Notes: generated by a model not told the origin, from the sequence alone. Positions 43,902 through 53,644 are shown, counted from the stretch's first letter. The stretch: DNA of 64,000 nt from DTWD01 sp963662965 (GCA_963662965.1 OY759970.1:2604001-2668000); one strand, 5' to 3'. A program made the numbers and translations.

Positions 43902-45251
43902 TCACGTCTCGTGCCGGGTCGAGGCGCCGGCCGTGTTCTCAAGGACGTCAATCGCCAGGCCAAACGGTGCCATCAGCGATCGGCCGAGCTCGGTGCCGTC
44001 ACCTCGGAAGTGTTCTGGAAGGTCGGTGGGCGGTGGAGGTGCGTCCGAGGCGACCGCGTGGGCCAGCACGCGTTCGTAATCGTCCACCATCGCCGATACG
44101 GTGTGGTCCTGTTGCCAATAGGCCCACGCTCGACGTCCCAGTGCGTCGCGCAGCGTCACGTCGGCTGCCAACCGGCGCATCGCGGCGAGCAGCGACACCT
44201 CCTCGTCAAGGACGTCGATCCCGACGCCGATGGCATCATCACCGCCGTCGGCCGTCAGCCACGTGATCGGATCGAGCACCGGCACGCCCGCGAGGTGCGT
44301 TAAACGGCTGACGATTGTCGGCTTACCCGCCGCCACCGCCCGGAGCCACGAGCCGGATGTTTCGCGTGCTGTCGGCCACCTGAGGCAGAGACAAATGTCG
44401 GCAGCGACCAGTTCCGCCGCCAGATCGAAGGCGGGGACGTAGCCGGTCAGCTCGACTCGATCCTGCAAGCCGAGACGACGGATGTCTGCGACGACGTCGT
44501 AGTGGTTGGTGGTGGCTCCCACGAGACGGAGCCGGACGTCCGCCTCACGCGACAGCTGCGCGAACGCCTTCAGGATGACCGCGATCCGTTTCTCGGGTGT
44601 GACGAGTCCGAACGCGGCGAAGCGGACCGGGGCGTCCGCGGCCCGCTTCCGGGGTGAAGCCACGCCGGCGAGCGGGTCCGCGACCCCCATGCGAATGGCG
44701 TCCACCATGATCCCGGGATACCGCGTGGACAGATCGGCCGCGATGCGTGTGTTGTGCACCGCCGTGAGCCGAGCGGTTTGGACTACCGGCCGAAGCAGTG
44801 GCCATTCGTAGTACAGACTGCTCTCGGTTCCGGTGATCGCAAGCTCAGCGGCGTCGGGCGAGAGGGCAGGCTGGTCGTAGCTCAGCTCCGCTCGATACGC
44901 CGCGGCGCGGTCGTCGGTGAGCAGCTGGGCGGCGCGCGACTGATGGACGACCGCGTCGTGCAGGATGACGAGGCCAGGGTACCGGGTCATGTAGGCCCAG
45001 AGGAAATCGTGGCACCGGGCGTTCCCCAGCTGATAGATCATCAGCTCGTAGGGTTGATGGAGGTGTGTATGGACAAAGTCGCTGGAGCGTCGGATGGTAC
45101 CGGCGTGCGGCAGCGGCGCGGGTCGTCCCGCCGCTGGATTCACATAGAGGTCGATCTCGTGACGTTCGCCGAGACGCGGGATGAGCTCGGCGGCGTATGG
45201 CGCGATGCCGGAGCGTGTGGGGGGAAGCGGTCCGAACCAGGCAAGGCGCAT
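43902..45251 (-). CDS. GT4 family glycosyltransferase
   Basis: This 449-residue GT-B protein begins RLAWFGPLPPTRSGIAPYAAEL, the GT4 N-terminal glycine loop. VILHDAVVHQSRAAQ and FAAFGLVTPEKRIAVILKAF mark the acceptor-side and linker regions. In the donor domain, LCLRWPTARETSGSWLRAVAAGKP replaces the usual EGFxxxxxEAMAxG; TSG and the acidic residue are conserved. A Pro-rich tail of about 40 residues ends the protein. The gene start lies 21 bases from the MITE-like element, which occupies its upstream region. Confidence 0.8.
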   Translation of the reverse strand: MRLAWFGPLPPTRSGIAPYAAELIPRLGERHEIDLYVNPAAGRPAPLPHAGTIRRSSDFVHTHLHQPYELMIYQLGNARCHDFLWAYMTRYPGLVILHDAVVHQSRAAQLLTDDRAAAYRAELSYDQPALSPDAAELAITGTESSLYYEWPLLRPVVQTARLTAVHNTRIAADLSTRYPGIMVDAIRMGVADPLAGVASPRKRAADAPVRFAAFGLVTPEKRIAVILKAFAQLSREADVRLRLVGATTNHYDVVADIRRLGLQDRVELTGYVPAFDLAAELVAADICLCLRWPTARETSGSWLRAVAAGKPTIVSRLTHLAGVPVLDPITWLTADGGDDAIGVGIDVLDEEVSLLAAMRRLAADVTLRDALGRRAWAYWQQDHTVSAMVDDYERVLAHAVASDAPPPPTDLPEHFRGDGTELGRSLMAPFGLAIDVLENTAGASTRHET

Positions 45252-45271
45252 TCGCGACTCCTACATCTTCG

Positions 45272-45438
45272 ACCTAATCCCAGAACTCACTTGGGTTGAC
45301 GCCGCTGGCTTGTGCTGAACGACGAGGGCGGCGTTGCTCCTCAGTCCTGTGGGCCCACCACACGCCCTCGTCGCGCCTGGCCCTCGCCGCCCAGTCCGGC
45401 GCCAGACGCCGCCAACCCAAGTGAGTTCTGGGATTAGG
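45272..45438. repeat. MITE-like element with 26-bp perfect terminal inverted repeats
   Basis: The left end reads CCTAATCCCAGAACTCAC then TTGGGTTG. The right end is its exact reverse complement. Pairing continues imperfectly inward (GTTGACGCCGCTGGC against GCCAGACGCCGCCAAC). The 167-bp length, lack of coding sequence and long palindromic ends fit a miniature inverted-repeat element or a large intergenic hairpin. The right arm overlaps the stop codon (TAA) of the neighbouring GT4 gene. No target duplication is obvious. Confidence 0.7.
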
Positions 45439-46519
45439 CATGCGTGAGGCGGTCGATGACCGCATCCCAATTGAGGGCGCGCGTCTGAGCCACCCCCGAG
45501 GCTCCGAGCTCCGCCGCGCGCTGACGATCGGCCGCCAGACGATTGATGGCTAGGGCCAACGATGCGGCCGTTGGCTCGCAGACGAGCCCGTTGACGCCGT
45601 CTTCGACGAACTCGAGTGGTCCTCCCGCGTCAGTCGTCGTCACCACCGGCTTCGCCGCGTAGAACGCTTCGAGTGTCACGTATCCGTAGTCCTCGTCGAA
45701 TGGCGCGTAGACGACCGCAAACGCGTCGGCGTACAGCGCGACGAGTGTGTTCTCGTCGACGGCGCCGGTAAACGTGACACGGTTCTCGACTCCACGCTGT
45801 CGCGCCAGCTGGTGCAAGTCATCGCGCCGCGTGCCCTCCCCGACGACGACCAGGCGCAACGACTGGTCGACCTCGCACATCGCCTCGATGATGAGGTCGG
45901 TGCGCTTATTGCCTTCGAGGCGGCCGACAGACAGCACGTAGTCCGTCGCGTCTCCGCGACGTAGACGTGTCGAAAGCCTGGGCGGCGGATAGATCGTTTC
46001 TGCCTGGAGACCGCTGTAGCGTTCGAGACGCGACGCCACGTTGCGTGCGATCGCGTAGATACGCCGGCATTCGCCGAGCATCTCGCGGTCGAGCGCCATT
46101 AGCTTACCGCGGATGCCTGTGTCCGCTTCGGTTTCGTGAAAGTCACTGAACTCCGTATCGAACAGCTCGTATGCCGCGCGATGCTGATGGACGAGCCACG
46201 CCACTTTGTTCGGATGACGCACGAAGTACGTTGGAAATTTCGATGCGATGACGAGGTCAATCGGTACGCCGTTGCTTTCTGTCAGGTCGAGTAGCCGCCA
46301 CGCCGCCGCCTGTGAGATCAGTTCCTCTTTGTTCCCCCCGTTGAACGGGAGACTCACCAGTTCGGTCTGATAGCCGCGCTGTCTGAGCTGCGCGACCAAT
46401 TCGCGAACGAGTGACTCGGCACCTCCTGTGACGAACGGTACCTGTGTTTCGCACACGATCACGCGCTGCACGGCATCTGAATCGTAATACAGGCGTTCTG
46501 GTAGTTCTGGCGGGCACAT
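45434..46519 (-). CDS. GT4 family glycosyltransferase
   Basis: ATG 46519 (361 residues) is preferred because homologous sequence begins with VIVCETQVPFVTGGAESLVREL, a GT4 N-terminal nucleotide fold; the frame is open to 46597. VLSVGRLEGNKRTDLIIEAM starts the donor domain, VVYAPFDEDYGYVTLEAFYAAKPVV is the EX7E site and TTTDAGGPLEFV closes it. Its stop lies inside the MITE-like repeat. It is transcribed divergently from the NQR operon and probably belongs to the same glycan locus as the GT4 downstream. Confidence 0.83.
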   Translation of the reverse strand: MCPPELPERLYYDSDAVQRVIVCETQVPFVTGGAESLVRELVAQLRQRGYQTELVSLPFNGGNKEELISQAAAWRLLDLTESNGVPIDLVIASKFPTYFVRHPNKVAWLVHQHRAAYELFDTEFSDFHETEADTGIRGKLMALDREMLGECRRIYAIARNVASRLERYSGLQAETIYPPPRLSTRLRRGDATDYVLSVGRLEGNKRTDLIIEAMCEVDQSLRLVVVGEGTRRDDLHQLARQRGVENRVTFTGAVDENTLVALYADAFAVVYAPFDEDYGYVTLEAFYAAKPVVTTTDAGGPLEFVEDGVNGLVCEPTAASLALAINRLAADRQRAAELGASGVAQTRALNWDAVIDRLTHA

Positions 46520-46757
46520 CGCATTGACTTGCCTCAGACACGGCGGTACGCTCACAGAGCGAGGAGAAGGTAGAGCCGTCGGTTGTGCCGTCGGCATTTT
46601 TTTCGAACGAGCTTGATACTTTTGTCACAAGCTGTCTGCGTCGGGTGACGCATGGGACCCGTCTTGTATTGGGCCATAGATTGAGAACAATTTCACAAGC
46701 TCGGCCCAGGTGTCCTCGGTTGGGCATCGGTCGCCTGGCGGCGGGCTGAATCTAGCC

Positions 46758-48134
46758 GTGGCCCGTCATAAGATACGGCGCGGTTTGCGGCTGCCACTCG
46801 CCGGAGAACCGTCGACGACGATTGAGGATGCGCCGCCGGCACGGTACGTGGCCCTTCTCGCGGCCGACTACCTCGGCCTACGGCCGACGATGCACGTGTC
46901 GGTCGGGGACACCGTGGCCCGCGGTCAATTGCTCTTCGAGGACAAGACGATGCCGGGGGTGCGATATACCACCCCGGCCGCCGGGACTGTTCACGCGATT
47001 CATCGCGGAGACCGACGTGCGTTGCAGTCCGTTGTCGTCGAGCAGAGCCGCGCGGAGCGGGAAGGGCGGAATCCGAAGGCGACGACCTTCCGTGCGTACT
47101 CGGGTCGCCATCCGAGCGGCATGATCGGTGATGAGGTCAGGGCCCTCCTGCTCGAGTCCGGGCAGTGGACGGCACTGCGCGCGCGTCCGTACGGTCGCGT
47201 CGCCGACCCGGCCGTTCGGCCGCATTCCATCTTTGTCACGGCAATGGATACGAATCCGCTCGCGCCGAGCGTGTCGGCGATCGTCGACGGGCAGGCGGAG
47301 CCCTTCGAGCGGGGGCTCGCCGCACTCGCCCGGCTCACCGAGGGCGCGGTGTTCGTCTGCAGTGGTCCCGGCCTCACGCTGAAGGTGCCCACGGACCACC
47401 AGATCCGGCACGAGGTGTTCGACGGCGTGCACCCGGCCGGGACCGTCGGCTTGCACATCCACACGCTTGACCCGGTGACGCGCGGCAAGGTGGTCTGGCA
47501 CGTCGCGTTCCAGGATGTGGTGGCGATGGGGCGGCTGTTCGACACCGGCGTGCTCGACGTCACGCGGATCGTGTCACTGGCCGGTCCGCCGGTCGAACGG
47601 CCCCGACTCCTGCGGACGCGAATCGGAGCGGCGACCGCCGCCATCGTCGATGGCAGCATCGACACCGCGCGGGAATGCCGCGTCATCTCTGGCTCGGTGC
47701 TCTCGGGGCGGCACGCCGCCGGCGACCTCCAGGGCTATCTCGGTCGCTACCAGCAGCAGGTCTCGGTCCTCTCGGAGGGGCGCGACCGGGAGTTCCTCGG
47801 CTGGCTGGGGCCGGGACTCGACAAATTTTCGACGATTCGCACGTTTGCCTCGGCCTTACTCCCTGGACGTCGCTTTTCGATGACGACGTCGACCCACGGC
47901 TCGCCACGCGCGATCGTGCCCATCGGCATGTACGAAAAGGTCATGCCGATGGACGTGCTACCGACCCCAATGCTGCGGGCGCTGGTGATGCACGACGTCG
48001 AACGCGCGGAGGAGCTCGGCTGCCTCGAGCTCGACGAAGAGGACCTCGCTCTGTGCACGTTCGTCGACCCAGGGAAGACCGACTTCGGGCCGCACCTGCG
48101 TCGCGTGCTCGACACCTTGGAGAAGGAGGGCTAG
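46758..48134 (+). CDS. nqrA: Na+-translocating NADH:quinone reductase subunit A
   Basis: NqrA is the soluble cytoplasmic subunit next to the quinone site. GTG 46758 is chosen because it gives the family start HKIRRGLRLPLAGEPSTTIED; an earlier GTG at 46710 would add 16 residues. VALLAADYLGLRPTMHVSVGDTVARGQLLFEDK is the biotin-carrier-like barrel. HIHTLDPVTRGKVVWHVAFQDV and RVISGSVLSGRHA follow. Its 458 residues match the usual ~445. It is first of the operon, three bases before nqrB. Confidence 0.93.
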   Translation: MARHKIRRGLRLPLAGEPSTTIEDAPPARYVALLAADYLGLRPTMHVSVGDTVARGQLLFEDKTMPGVRYTTPAAGTVHAIHRGDRRALQSVVVEQSRAEREGRNPKATTFRAYSGRHPSGMIGDEVRALLLESGQWTALRARPYGRVADPAVRPHSIFVTAMDTNPLAPSVSAIVDGQAEPFERGLAALARLTEGAVFVCSGPGLTLKVPTDHQIRHEVFDGVHPAGTVGLHIHTLDPVTRGKVVWHVAFQDVVAMGRLFDTGVLDVTRIVSLAGPPVERPRLLRTRIGAATAAIVDGSIDTARECRVISGSVLSGRHAAGDLQGYLGRYQQQVSVLSEGRDREFLGWLGPGLDKFSTIRTFASALLPGRRFSMTTSTHGSPRAIVPIGMYEKVMPMDVLPTPMLRALVMHDVERAEELGCLELDEEDLALCTFVDPGKTDFGPHLRRVLDTLEKEG

Positions 48135-48137
48135 CGG

Positions 48138-49358
48138 ATGCGGTTCCTGCGGCGCTTGCTCGACGCGCAGGCGCATCACTTCGAGCGGGGCGGCAGGCTC
48201 GAGAAGCTGCACGCGCTGTGGGAGGCGCAGGACACGTTTCTGTATACGCCAGGCACGGTGACCGACGGCCCATCGCACGTGCGGGACGGGCTCGATCTGA
48301 AGCGGCTGATGATGACCGTCGTCGTCGCGCTCGCCGGCTGCGTGTACATGGCGTTCTACAACACCGGGTATCAGGCGAACGTCGCGATCGCAAGTGGCGC
48401 GGCGCCGCTGGCCGGCTGGCAGACCGCGGCGATGGAGGCGCTGGGTATCGGGTTCATGCCGGACGACCCCTTCGCCTGCCTCGTCCACGGCGGGCTCTAC
48501 TACCTGCCGGTGCTCGCCGTGGCCTTTGCCGTCGGCGGGGCGTGGGAGGCGGTCTTTTCGATCGTGCGCGGGCACGAGATCAACGAAGGCTTCCTCGTCA
48601 CCGGGATGCTGATCCCCCTGGTGCTGCCGCCGACCGTTCCGCTCTGGCAGGTCGCGCTCGGCACCTCGTTCGGCGTCGTGATCGGCAAGGAGATCTTTGG
48701 CGGGACCGGCATGAACGTGCTGAATCCAGCCTTGGTGACTCGGGCGTTCATCTTCTTCGCCTACCCGACGTCCATGTCCGGCGATGCGGTCTGGATCGCG
48801 GCCGATACGGCGAGCGACGCGGTCAGTGGGGCGACGGCGCTGGCGACCGCCACGCTGGGTGGGGCGACGGCGGTGGTGGACGACTTCGATTGGTGGAGCG
48901 CCTTTCTCGGGTTGGTTCCAGGCTCGATGGGTGAAACCTCGACACTCGCGTGTCTCGTGGGCGCGGTCGTGCTCATCGCCACCGGCGTCGGCTCGTGGCG
49001 AATCATGCTCAGCGTCGCTGCGGGAACGTTTCTGATGGCCGCCACGTTGAACGCGATCGGGTCGGAGACGAATCCGTTCTTCAACGTCGCTCCAATCTGG
49101 CATTTCGTCATGGGCGGATGGGCGTTCGGGACCGTGTACATGGCGACGGAGCCGGTCACGGCGCCGTCGTCGCGCCGCGGGCACTATGTGTACGGATTCC
49201 TCATTGGCGTCCTCTGCGTGCTCATCCGGGTGGTCAACCCGGCGTATCCCGAGGGGATGATGCTTGCCATACTGTTCATGAACTTGTTCGCACCGTTGAT
49301 CGATTACTTCGCGATTCAGGCGAACGTCCGCCGACGGAGGGCTCGGTATGCAGGGTAG
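48138..49358 (+). CDS. nqrB: Na+-translocating NADH:quinone reductase subunit B
   Basis: This integral membrane subunit carries a covalent FMN and riboflavin and forms much of the Na+ path. The 406-residue protein has about ten helices. SGATALATATLGG near residue 230 contains the Thr that binds FMN through phosphodiester linkage. NPALVTRAFIFFAYP and GTGMNVLNPAL are characteristic. The linkage is made by ApbE, encoded downstream. It overlaps nqrC by 11 bases. Confidence 0.96.
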   Translation: MRFLRRLLDAQAHHFERGGRLEKLHALWEAQDTFLYTPGTVTDGPSHVRDGLDLKRLMMTVVVALAGCVYMAFYNTGYQANVAIASGAAPLAGWQTAAMEALGIGFMPDDPFACLVHGGLYYLPVLAVAFAVGGAWEAVFSIVRGHEINEGFLVTGMLIPLVLPPTVPLWQVALGTSFGVVIGKEIFGGTGMNVLNPALVTRAFIFFAYPTSMSGDAVWIAADTASDAVSGATALATATLGGATAVVDDFDWWSAFLGLVPGSMGETSTLACLVGAVVLIATGVGSWRIMLSVAAGTFLMAATLNAIGSETNPFFNVAPIWHFVMGGWAFGTVYMATEPVTAPSSRRGHYVYGFLIGVLCVLIRVVNPAYPEGMMLAILFMNLFAPLIDYFAIQANVRRRRARYAG

Positions 49359-50121
49359 CGTCCTCTACAACCTTGGCTTTGCCGCCGTCGTCTGCGTCGT
49401 CTGCGCCATCGTGGTGTCGTCGGCGGCGGTGTCGCTGCGCGACCGTCAACAGGTCAATCGGACGCTCGACATGCAGCGGAACGTGCTGGTGACGGCCGGA
49501 TTCGCCACGCCCGACGAGCGACCGACGCCCGAGGAGATCGCCACCCGCTTCGCCGATTTCCGGCAGGTGGTCATCGAGCTGGAGACGGGGAACGAAACCG
49601 ACATCGATCCGACGTCGTTCAACCCTCGGCTCGCCGAGGCCGATCCCGACTGGAGCCGTCCGGCGCCGTCCAACAACGCCGGGCTGACCCGGGTCGTGAC
49701 GCATACGCTCGTGTATGAGGTCCGCGATGACGACGGGGCGCTCGACCTCGTGGTCTTGCCGGTGCATGGGCTCGGACTGTGGGGTATGCTCTACGGCTTC
49801 ATCGCGCTCGACGCCGACCTCGAGACGATTCGCGGGCTCACCTACTACGAGCACAAGGAGACGCCGGGACTTGGCGGCGAGGTCGACAACCCGCGGTGGA
49901 AGAGCCTCTGGAACGGCCGCAAGGCGTTCGGTCCCGACGGCGAGCCGGCGATCTCGGTGGCGAGGGGACTCGCCGGGCCCCCGGATGAGGATCCGTTTCG
50001 CGTCGACGGGCTCGCCGGCGCGACGATGACGAGCCGCGGCGTCACGAACATGATGCGGTTCTGGCTCGCCGGGCATGGCTTTGGCGCCTATCTGGATAGG
50101 CTGCGACGGGGGGACGGCTGA
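49348..50121 (+). CDS. nqrC: Na+-translocating NADH:quinone reductase subunit C
   Basis: This subunit has one membrane helix (FAAVVCVVCAIVVSSAAV, residues ~9-27) and a periplasmic FMN domain. The covalent FMN Thr lies in DGLAGATMTSRG near residue 225, matching the SGATxT consensus. GLGLWGMLYGFIALDADLETI is a conserved core block. Its stop shares a base with the start of nqrD. Confidence 0.95.
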   Translation: MQGSVLYNLGFAAVVCVVCAIVVSSAAVSLRDRQQVNRTLDMQRNVLVTAGFATPDERPTPEEIATRFADFRQVVIELETGNETDIDPTSFNPRLAEADPDWSRPAPSNNAGLTRVVTHTLVYEVRDDDGALDLVVLPVHGLGLWGMLYGFIALDADLETIRGLTYYEHKETPGLGGEVDNPRWKSLWNGRKAFGPDGEPAISVARGLAGPPDEDPFRVDGLAGATMTSRGVTNMMRFWLAGHGFGAYLDRLRRGDG

Positions 50122-50741
50122 TGGCGAAGCCGCGCGACGTCTTGATCGATCCGCTGTTCAACAACAATCCGATTGCGCTGCAGGTGCTCGGGATCTGCTC
50201 GGCCCTCGCGGTGACGACGCAGATGGATACCGCGTTCGTGATGAGCGCCGCCGTCATCTTCGTTACGATGTCGTCGAGTTTCTTCGTCAGCGCGCTTCGC
50301 AACCTGATCCCGACCAACATCCGGATCATCGTCCAGTTGACGATCATCGCCTCGCTGGTGATCGTGGTCGATCAGATTCTCCAGGCGTACCTTTTCGAGA
50401 TCTCGAAGCAGCTCTCGGTGTTCGTCGGTCTCATCATCACCAACTGCATCATCATGGGCCGCGCCGAGGCGTACGCCATGCAGAACCCGCCGACCATGAG
50501 TATCGTCGATGGATTCGGCAATGGGCTCGGCTATGGCGCCATTCTGATGGCGACGGCGTTCGTCCGGGAGCTGTTTGGATCGGGCTCCGTGTTTGGAGCG
50601 ACTGTCTTTCCGCTCGCGGCTGAGGGCGGCTGGTATACGCCCAACGGCCTGATGGTGCTCCCGCCGGGCGCTTTCTTCATCATCGGGTTCCTGATCTGGG
50701 CGCTCCGGGTGTGGAAGCCGAATCAGGTGGAAGACGACTGA
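50121..50741 (+). CDS. nqrD: Na+-translocating NADH:quinone reductase subunit D
   Basis: This six-helix subunit is homologous to NqrE and RnfA/E. LGICSALAVTTQ near residue 27 and ITNCIIMGRAEAYAMQ near 112 carry the two Cys ligands of the intramembrane [2Fe-2S] cluster shared with NqrE. PLFNNNPIALQVLG is the usual N-terminus. It overlaps nqrE by one base (TGATG). Confidence 0.95.
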   Translation: MAKPRDVLIDPLFNNNPIALQVLGICSALAVTTQMDTAFVMSAAVIFVTMSSSFFVSALRNLIPTNIRIIVQLTIIASLVIVVDQILQAYLFEISKQLSVFVGLIITNCIIMGRAEAYAMQNPPTMSIVDGFGNGLGYGAILMATAFVRELFGSGSVFGATVFPLAAEGGWYTPNGLMVLPPGAFFIIGFLIWALRVWKPNQVEDD

Positions 50742-51358
50742 TGTTCGAGCACTACTTGAGCCTGGCCGTCAAGTCGATCTTCGTCGAGAACATGGCGCTC
50801 GCCTTTTTCTTGGGGATGTGCTCGTTTCTCGCCGTCTCGCGGCAGGTGAAGACCGCCATCGGGCTCGGGGGGGCGGTGATATTCGTGTTGATGATCACGG
50901 TGCCGATGAACAACGCCATCTATCAGTACCTGCTCAGCCCTGGGGCGATGGCCTGGATCCACCCGTCGCTGGCGGTCTACGACCTTTCGTTCGTCGCGTT
51001 TCTGGCCCACATCGGGACGATCGCCGCGATGGTCCAGATTGTCGAGATGACGCTCGACCGCTTCTTCCCGGCGCTCCACGCGGCGCTCGGGATCTTCCTC
51101 CCGCTCATCGCCGTCAACTGCGCGATCCTCGGTGCGTCGCTCTGGATGGTCGAGCGGAGCTATAACCTGGCCGAGAGTGCCGTCTTCGGCCTCGGGTCTG
51201 GCATCGGGTGGGCGCTGGCGATCATCGCCCTGGCCGGGATCCGCGAGCGGCTGCGCTATTCGAATCCGCCCGAGGGGCTGCGCGGACTCGGGCTGACGTT
51301 CATCTTGGTCGGGCTGATGGCGATCGGCTTCATGGCGTTCGCCGGGGTGCAACTGTAG
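50741..51358 (+). CDS. nqrE: Na+-translocating NADH:quinone reductase subunit E
   Basis: This six-helix partner of NqrD begins FEHYLSLAVKSIFVENMALAFF. LGMCSFLAVSRQ near residue 26 and VNCAILGASLWM near 120 contain the paired cluster cysteines. Helices alternate in topology with NqrD. It is two bases upstream of nqrF. Confidence 0.95.
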   Translation: MFEHYLSLAVKSIFVENMALAFFLGMCSFLAVSRQVKTAIGLGGAVIFVLMITVPMNNAIYQYLLSPGAMAWIHPSLAVYDLSFVAFLAHIGTIAAMVQIVEMTLDRFFPALHAALGIFLPLIAVNCAILGASLWMVERSYNLAESAVFGLGSGIGWALAIIALAGIRERLRYSNPPEGLRGLGLTFILVGLMAIGFMAFAGVQL

Positions 51359-51360
51359 CC

Positions 51361-52587
51361 ATGGTCACCGTCACACTCGGCGTCGCGATGTTCACGTTCG
51401 TCATCGTGTCGCTCGTCGGCCTGCTCATGGTCGCCCGGCGTCAGCTGGTGGCGACCGGGGACGTTACGATCACCGTCAACGGTGATCCGGACAAAGCCTT
51501 GCACACGGCCGCGGGTGGCACGCTGCTCGGGACCTTGGCGGAGAACCGTATCTTCATCCCCTCCGCGTGCGGTGGGAAAGGGAGCTGCGGCGTCTGCACG
51601 GTCAAGGTGCTCGACGGCGGCGGCGTGATTCTGCCGACCGAGCGCAGCCACGTTAGCCGCGGGGAGGCTCGAGACGGCGTCCGGTTGTCATGCCAGGTCA
51701 AGGTGAAGCAGGACATGGACATCGAGATCCCGGCGGAGGTCTTCGATGTCCGGCAATGGCGCTGCAAGGTTCGTTCGAATCACAATGTCGCCACCTTCAT
51801 CAAGGAGCTCGTCCTCGAGCTGCCGGAGGGCGAGGCGGTGCCGTTCCAGGCTGGCGGCTACATCCAGATCGAGGCGCCGGCCGGCGCCTACGACTACCAG
51901 GACTACGACGTCGACGACGAATACCGAGACGATTGGGACAAGTTCAATCTGTGGCGCTACACCGCCGTGCTCGACGAGCCGGTGACCCGTGCCTACTCGA
52001 TGGCGAACTTTCCGGAGGAGAAGGGCATCATCATGCTCAACATCCGGATCGCCTCGCCGCCGCCGCGCGCGCCGGAAGGGACGCCGCCGGGCAAGATGAC
52101 GTCGTATCTCTTCAGCCTCAAGCCGGGTGACGACGTGACGATCTCCGGCCCGTTCGGGGAGTTCTTCGCCAAGGAGACGCCCGCCGAGATGATCTTCGTC
52201 GGCGGCGGCGCCGGCATGGCGCCGATGCGATCCCACATTTTCGACCAGTTCAGTCGTCTGAAGACCGACCGGAAGGTGAGCTTCTGGTACGGGGCACGAA
52301 GCCTCCGCGAGGCGTTCTACCTAGACGACTTCGATGCACTCGCCGCCGAGAACGACAACTTCGAGTGGCACCTCGCGTTGTCGGAGCCTCTACCGGAAGA
52401 CGACTGGACCGGCAAGACCGGCTTTATTCACCAGGTCCTCTACGACAACTGTCTGAAGGACCATCCCGCCCCCGAAGACGTGGAGTACTACCTGTGCGGG
52501 CCGCCGATGATGCTCAAGGCGTGCATGGACATGCTCGACAGTCTCGGCGTCGAGAGCGACAACATCCTGTTCGACGATTTCGGGTAG
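51361..52587 (+). CDS. nqrF: Na+-translocating NADH:quinone reductase subunit F
   Basis: NqrF is the NADH-oxidising entry point. An N-terminal helix (FTFVIVSLVGLLMVARR) anchors a [2Fe-2S] ferredoxin domain with CGGKGSCGVC near residue 70 and a fourth Cys in RLSCQVK. The FAD domain shows RAYSMANFPEE and the NADH domain MIFVGGGAGMAPMRSHIFDQF and YYLCGPPMM, ending in the usual LFDDFG. Its 408 residues match the family. It is 13 bases before apbE. Confidence 0.97.
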   Translation: MVTVTLGVAMFTFVIVSLVGLLMVARRQLVATGDVTITVNGDPDKALHTAAGGTLLGTLAENRIFIPSACGGKGSCGVCTVKVLDGGGVILPTERSHVSRGEARDGVRLSCQVKVKQDMDIEIPAEVFDVRQWRCKVRSNHNVATFIKELVLELPEGEAVPFQAGGYIQIEAPAGAYDYQDYDVDDEYRDDWDKFNLWRYTAVLDEPVTRAYSMANFPEEKGIIMLNIRIASPPPRAPEGTPPGKMTSYLFSLKPGDDVTISGPFGEFFAKETPAEMIFVGGGAGMAPMRSHIFDQFSRLKTDRKVSFWYGARSLREAFYLDDFDALAAENDNFEWHLALSEPLPEDDWTGKTGFIHQVLYDNCLKDHPAPEDVEYYLCGPPMMLKACMDMLDSLGVESDNILFDDFG

Positions 52588-52600
52588 ACACCAAGCCGCC

Positions 52601-53644
52601 ATGCGTGGAATCGCTCTCGTCGCGACGGCGTGCGTGGTCGTCGGCTGCAGCGACGACACCACCAACGCCGTGCGCCGGCGTGAGCTCCACACGATCACCG
52701 GCGAGACGATGGGGACCACGTACTCCGTCAAGGTCGTGGCCGACCCGGTGGCGTTCGACCGCGCGACGCTTGGCTCGGCGATCGCGCGCCGGCTCGACGA
52801 GATCGATGCGCGGATGTCCCACTACCGCTCCGATTCCGAGCTCGAGCGCTTCAATCGTGCGCGAACCACCGACCCTCGTCCGCTGTCGCAAGAGACGGTC
52901 GACCTCGTCGCTGAAGCGATGGCGGTGAGCCGGGTCAGCCGTGGAGCGTTCGACGTGACCGTCGGTCCGCTCGTCGACCTGTGGGGATTCGGCCCTGACG
53001 GCCCACCGGCAACCGTTCCGGACGATGCGGCACTCGCCGCGCTTCGTGTCGCCGTCGGGTACGAGTTGCTGGACATCGACCGTGCGCGGTCGACGCTGCG
53101 GAAGCGTCACGCCGGCCTCCGCGTCGACCTGTCGGCGATCGCGAAGGGCTACGCCGTCGACGCGGTGACGTCGCTGCTCGCCGACGCTGGCCGACACGAC
53201 CATCTCGTCGAGATTGGGGGCGAGCTGCGAGCCAGCGGCACGGCCGAGCATGGCGGTCCGTGGCGCGTGGCGATCGAGCGTCCGGTGCCGGGGTCAGCGC
53301 CACATCGCATCATCCCGCTCACGAACGGCGCCATTGCGACGTCGGGTGAGTATCGGAACTTCTACGAGCTCGACGGCGTCCAGGTGTCGCACACGATTGA
53401 TCCGAGGACGGGACGTCCGGTCACCCACCGGCTGTCATCGGTGTCGGTGCTGGCGGACCGCTGCGCCATCGCCGACGCTCGTGCGACCGCGCTCGAGGTG
53501 CTCGGTCCCGATGACGGCTACGCGTTGGCGGCCGCGGAGGGGTGGGCGGCACTCTTTCTGTTGCGTGATGAACGCGACGCGCTCATCGCGAGGTCGACGC
53601 CGGCCTTCGAGCGCCGCGTTGATCTCGACGATTCCGCGCCCTGA
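52601..53644 (+). CDS. apbE: FAD:protein FMN transferase, lipoprotein
   Basis: ApbE moves FMN from FAD to Thr residues of NqrB and NqrC in the periplasm. The N-terminus is a lipoprotein signal (LVATACVVVGCS), predicting anchoring at Cys18. ETMGTTYSVKVVA, DLSAIAKGYAVDAV (FAD and Mg site) and TSGEYRNFYELDGVQVSHTIDPRTGRP are the diagnostic blocks. It directly follows the nqr genes, its usual partners. Confidence 0.95.
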   Translation: MRGIALVATACVVVGCSDDTTNAVRRRELHTITGETMGTTYSVKVVADPVAFDRATLGSAIARRLDEIDARMSHYRSDSELERFNRARTTDPRPLSQETVDLVAEAMAVSRVSRGAFDVTVGPLVDLWGFGPDGPPATVPDDAALAALRVAVGYELLDIDRARSTLRKRHAGLRVDLSAIAKGYAVDAVTSLLADAGRHDHLVEIGGELRASGTAEHGGPWRVAIERPVPGSAPHRIIPLTNGAIATSGEYRNFYELDGVQVSHTIDPRTGRPVTHRLSSVSVLADRCAIADARATALEVLGPDDGYALAAAEGWAALFLLRDERDALIARSTPAFERRVDLDDSAP

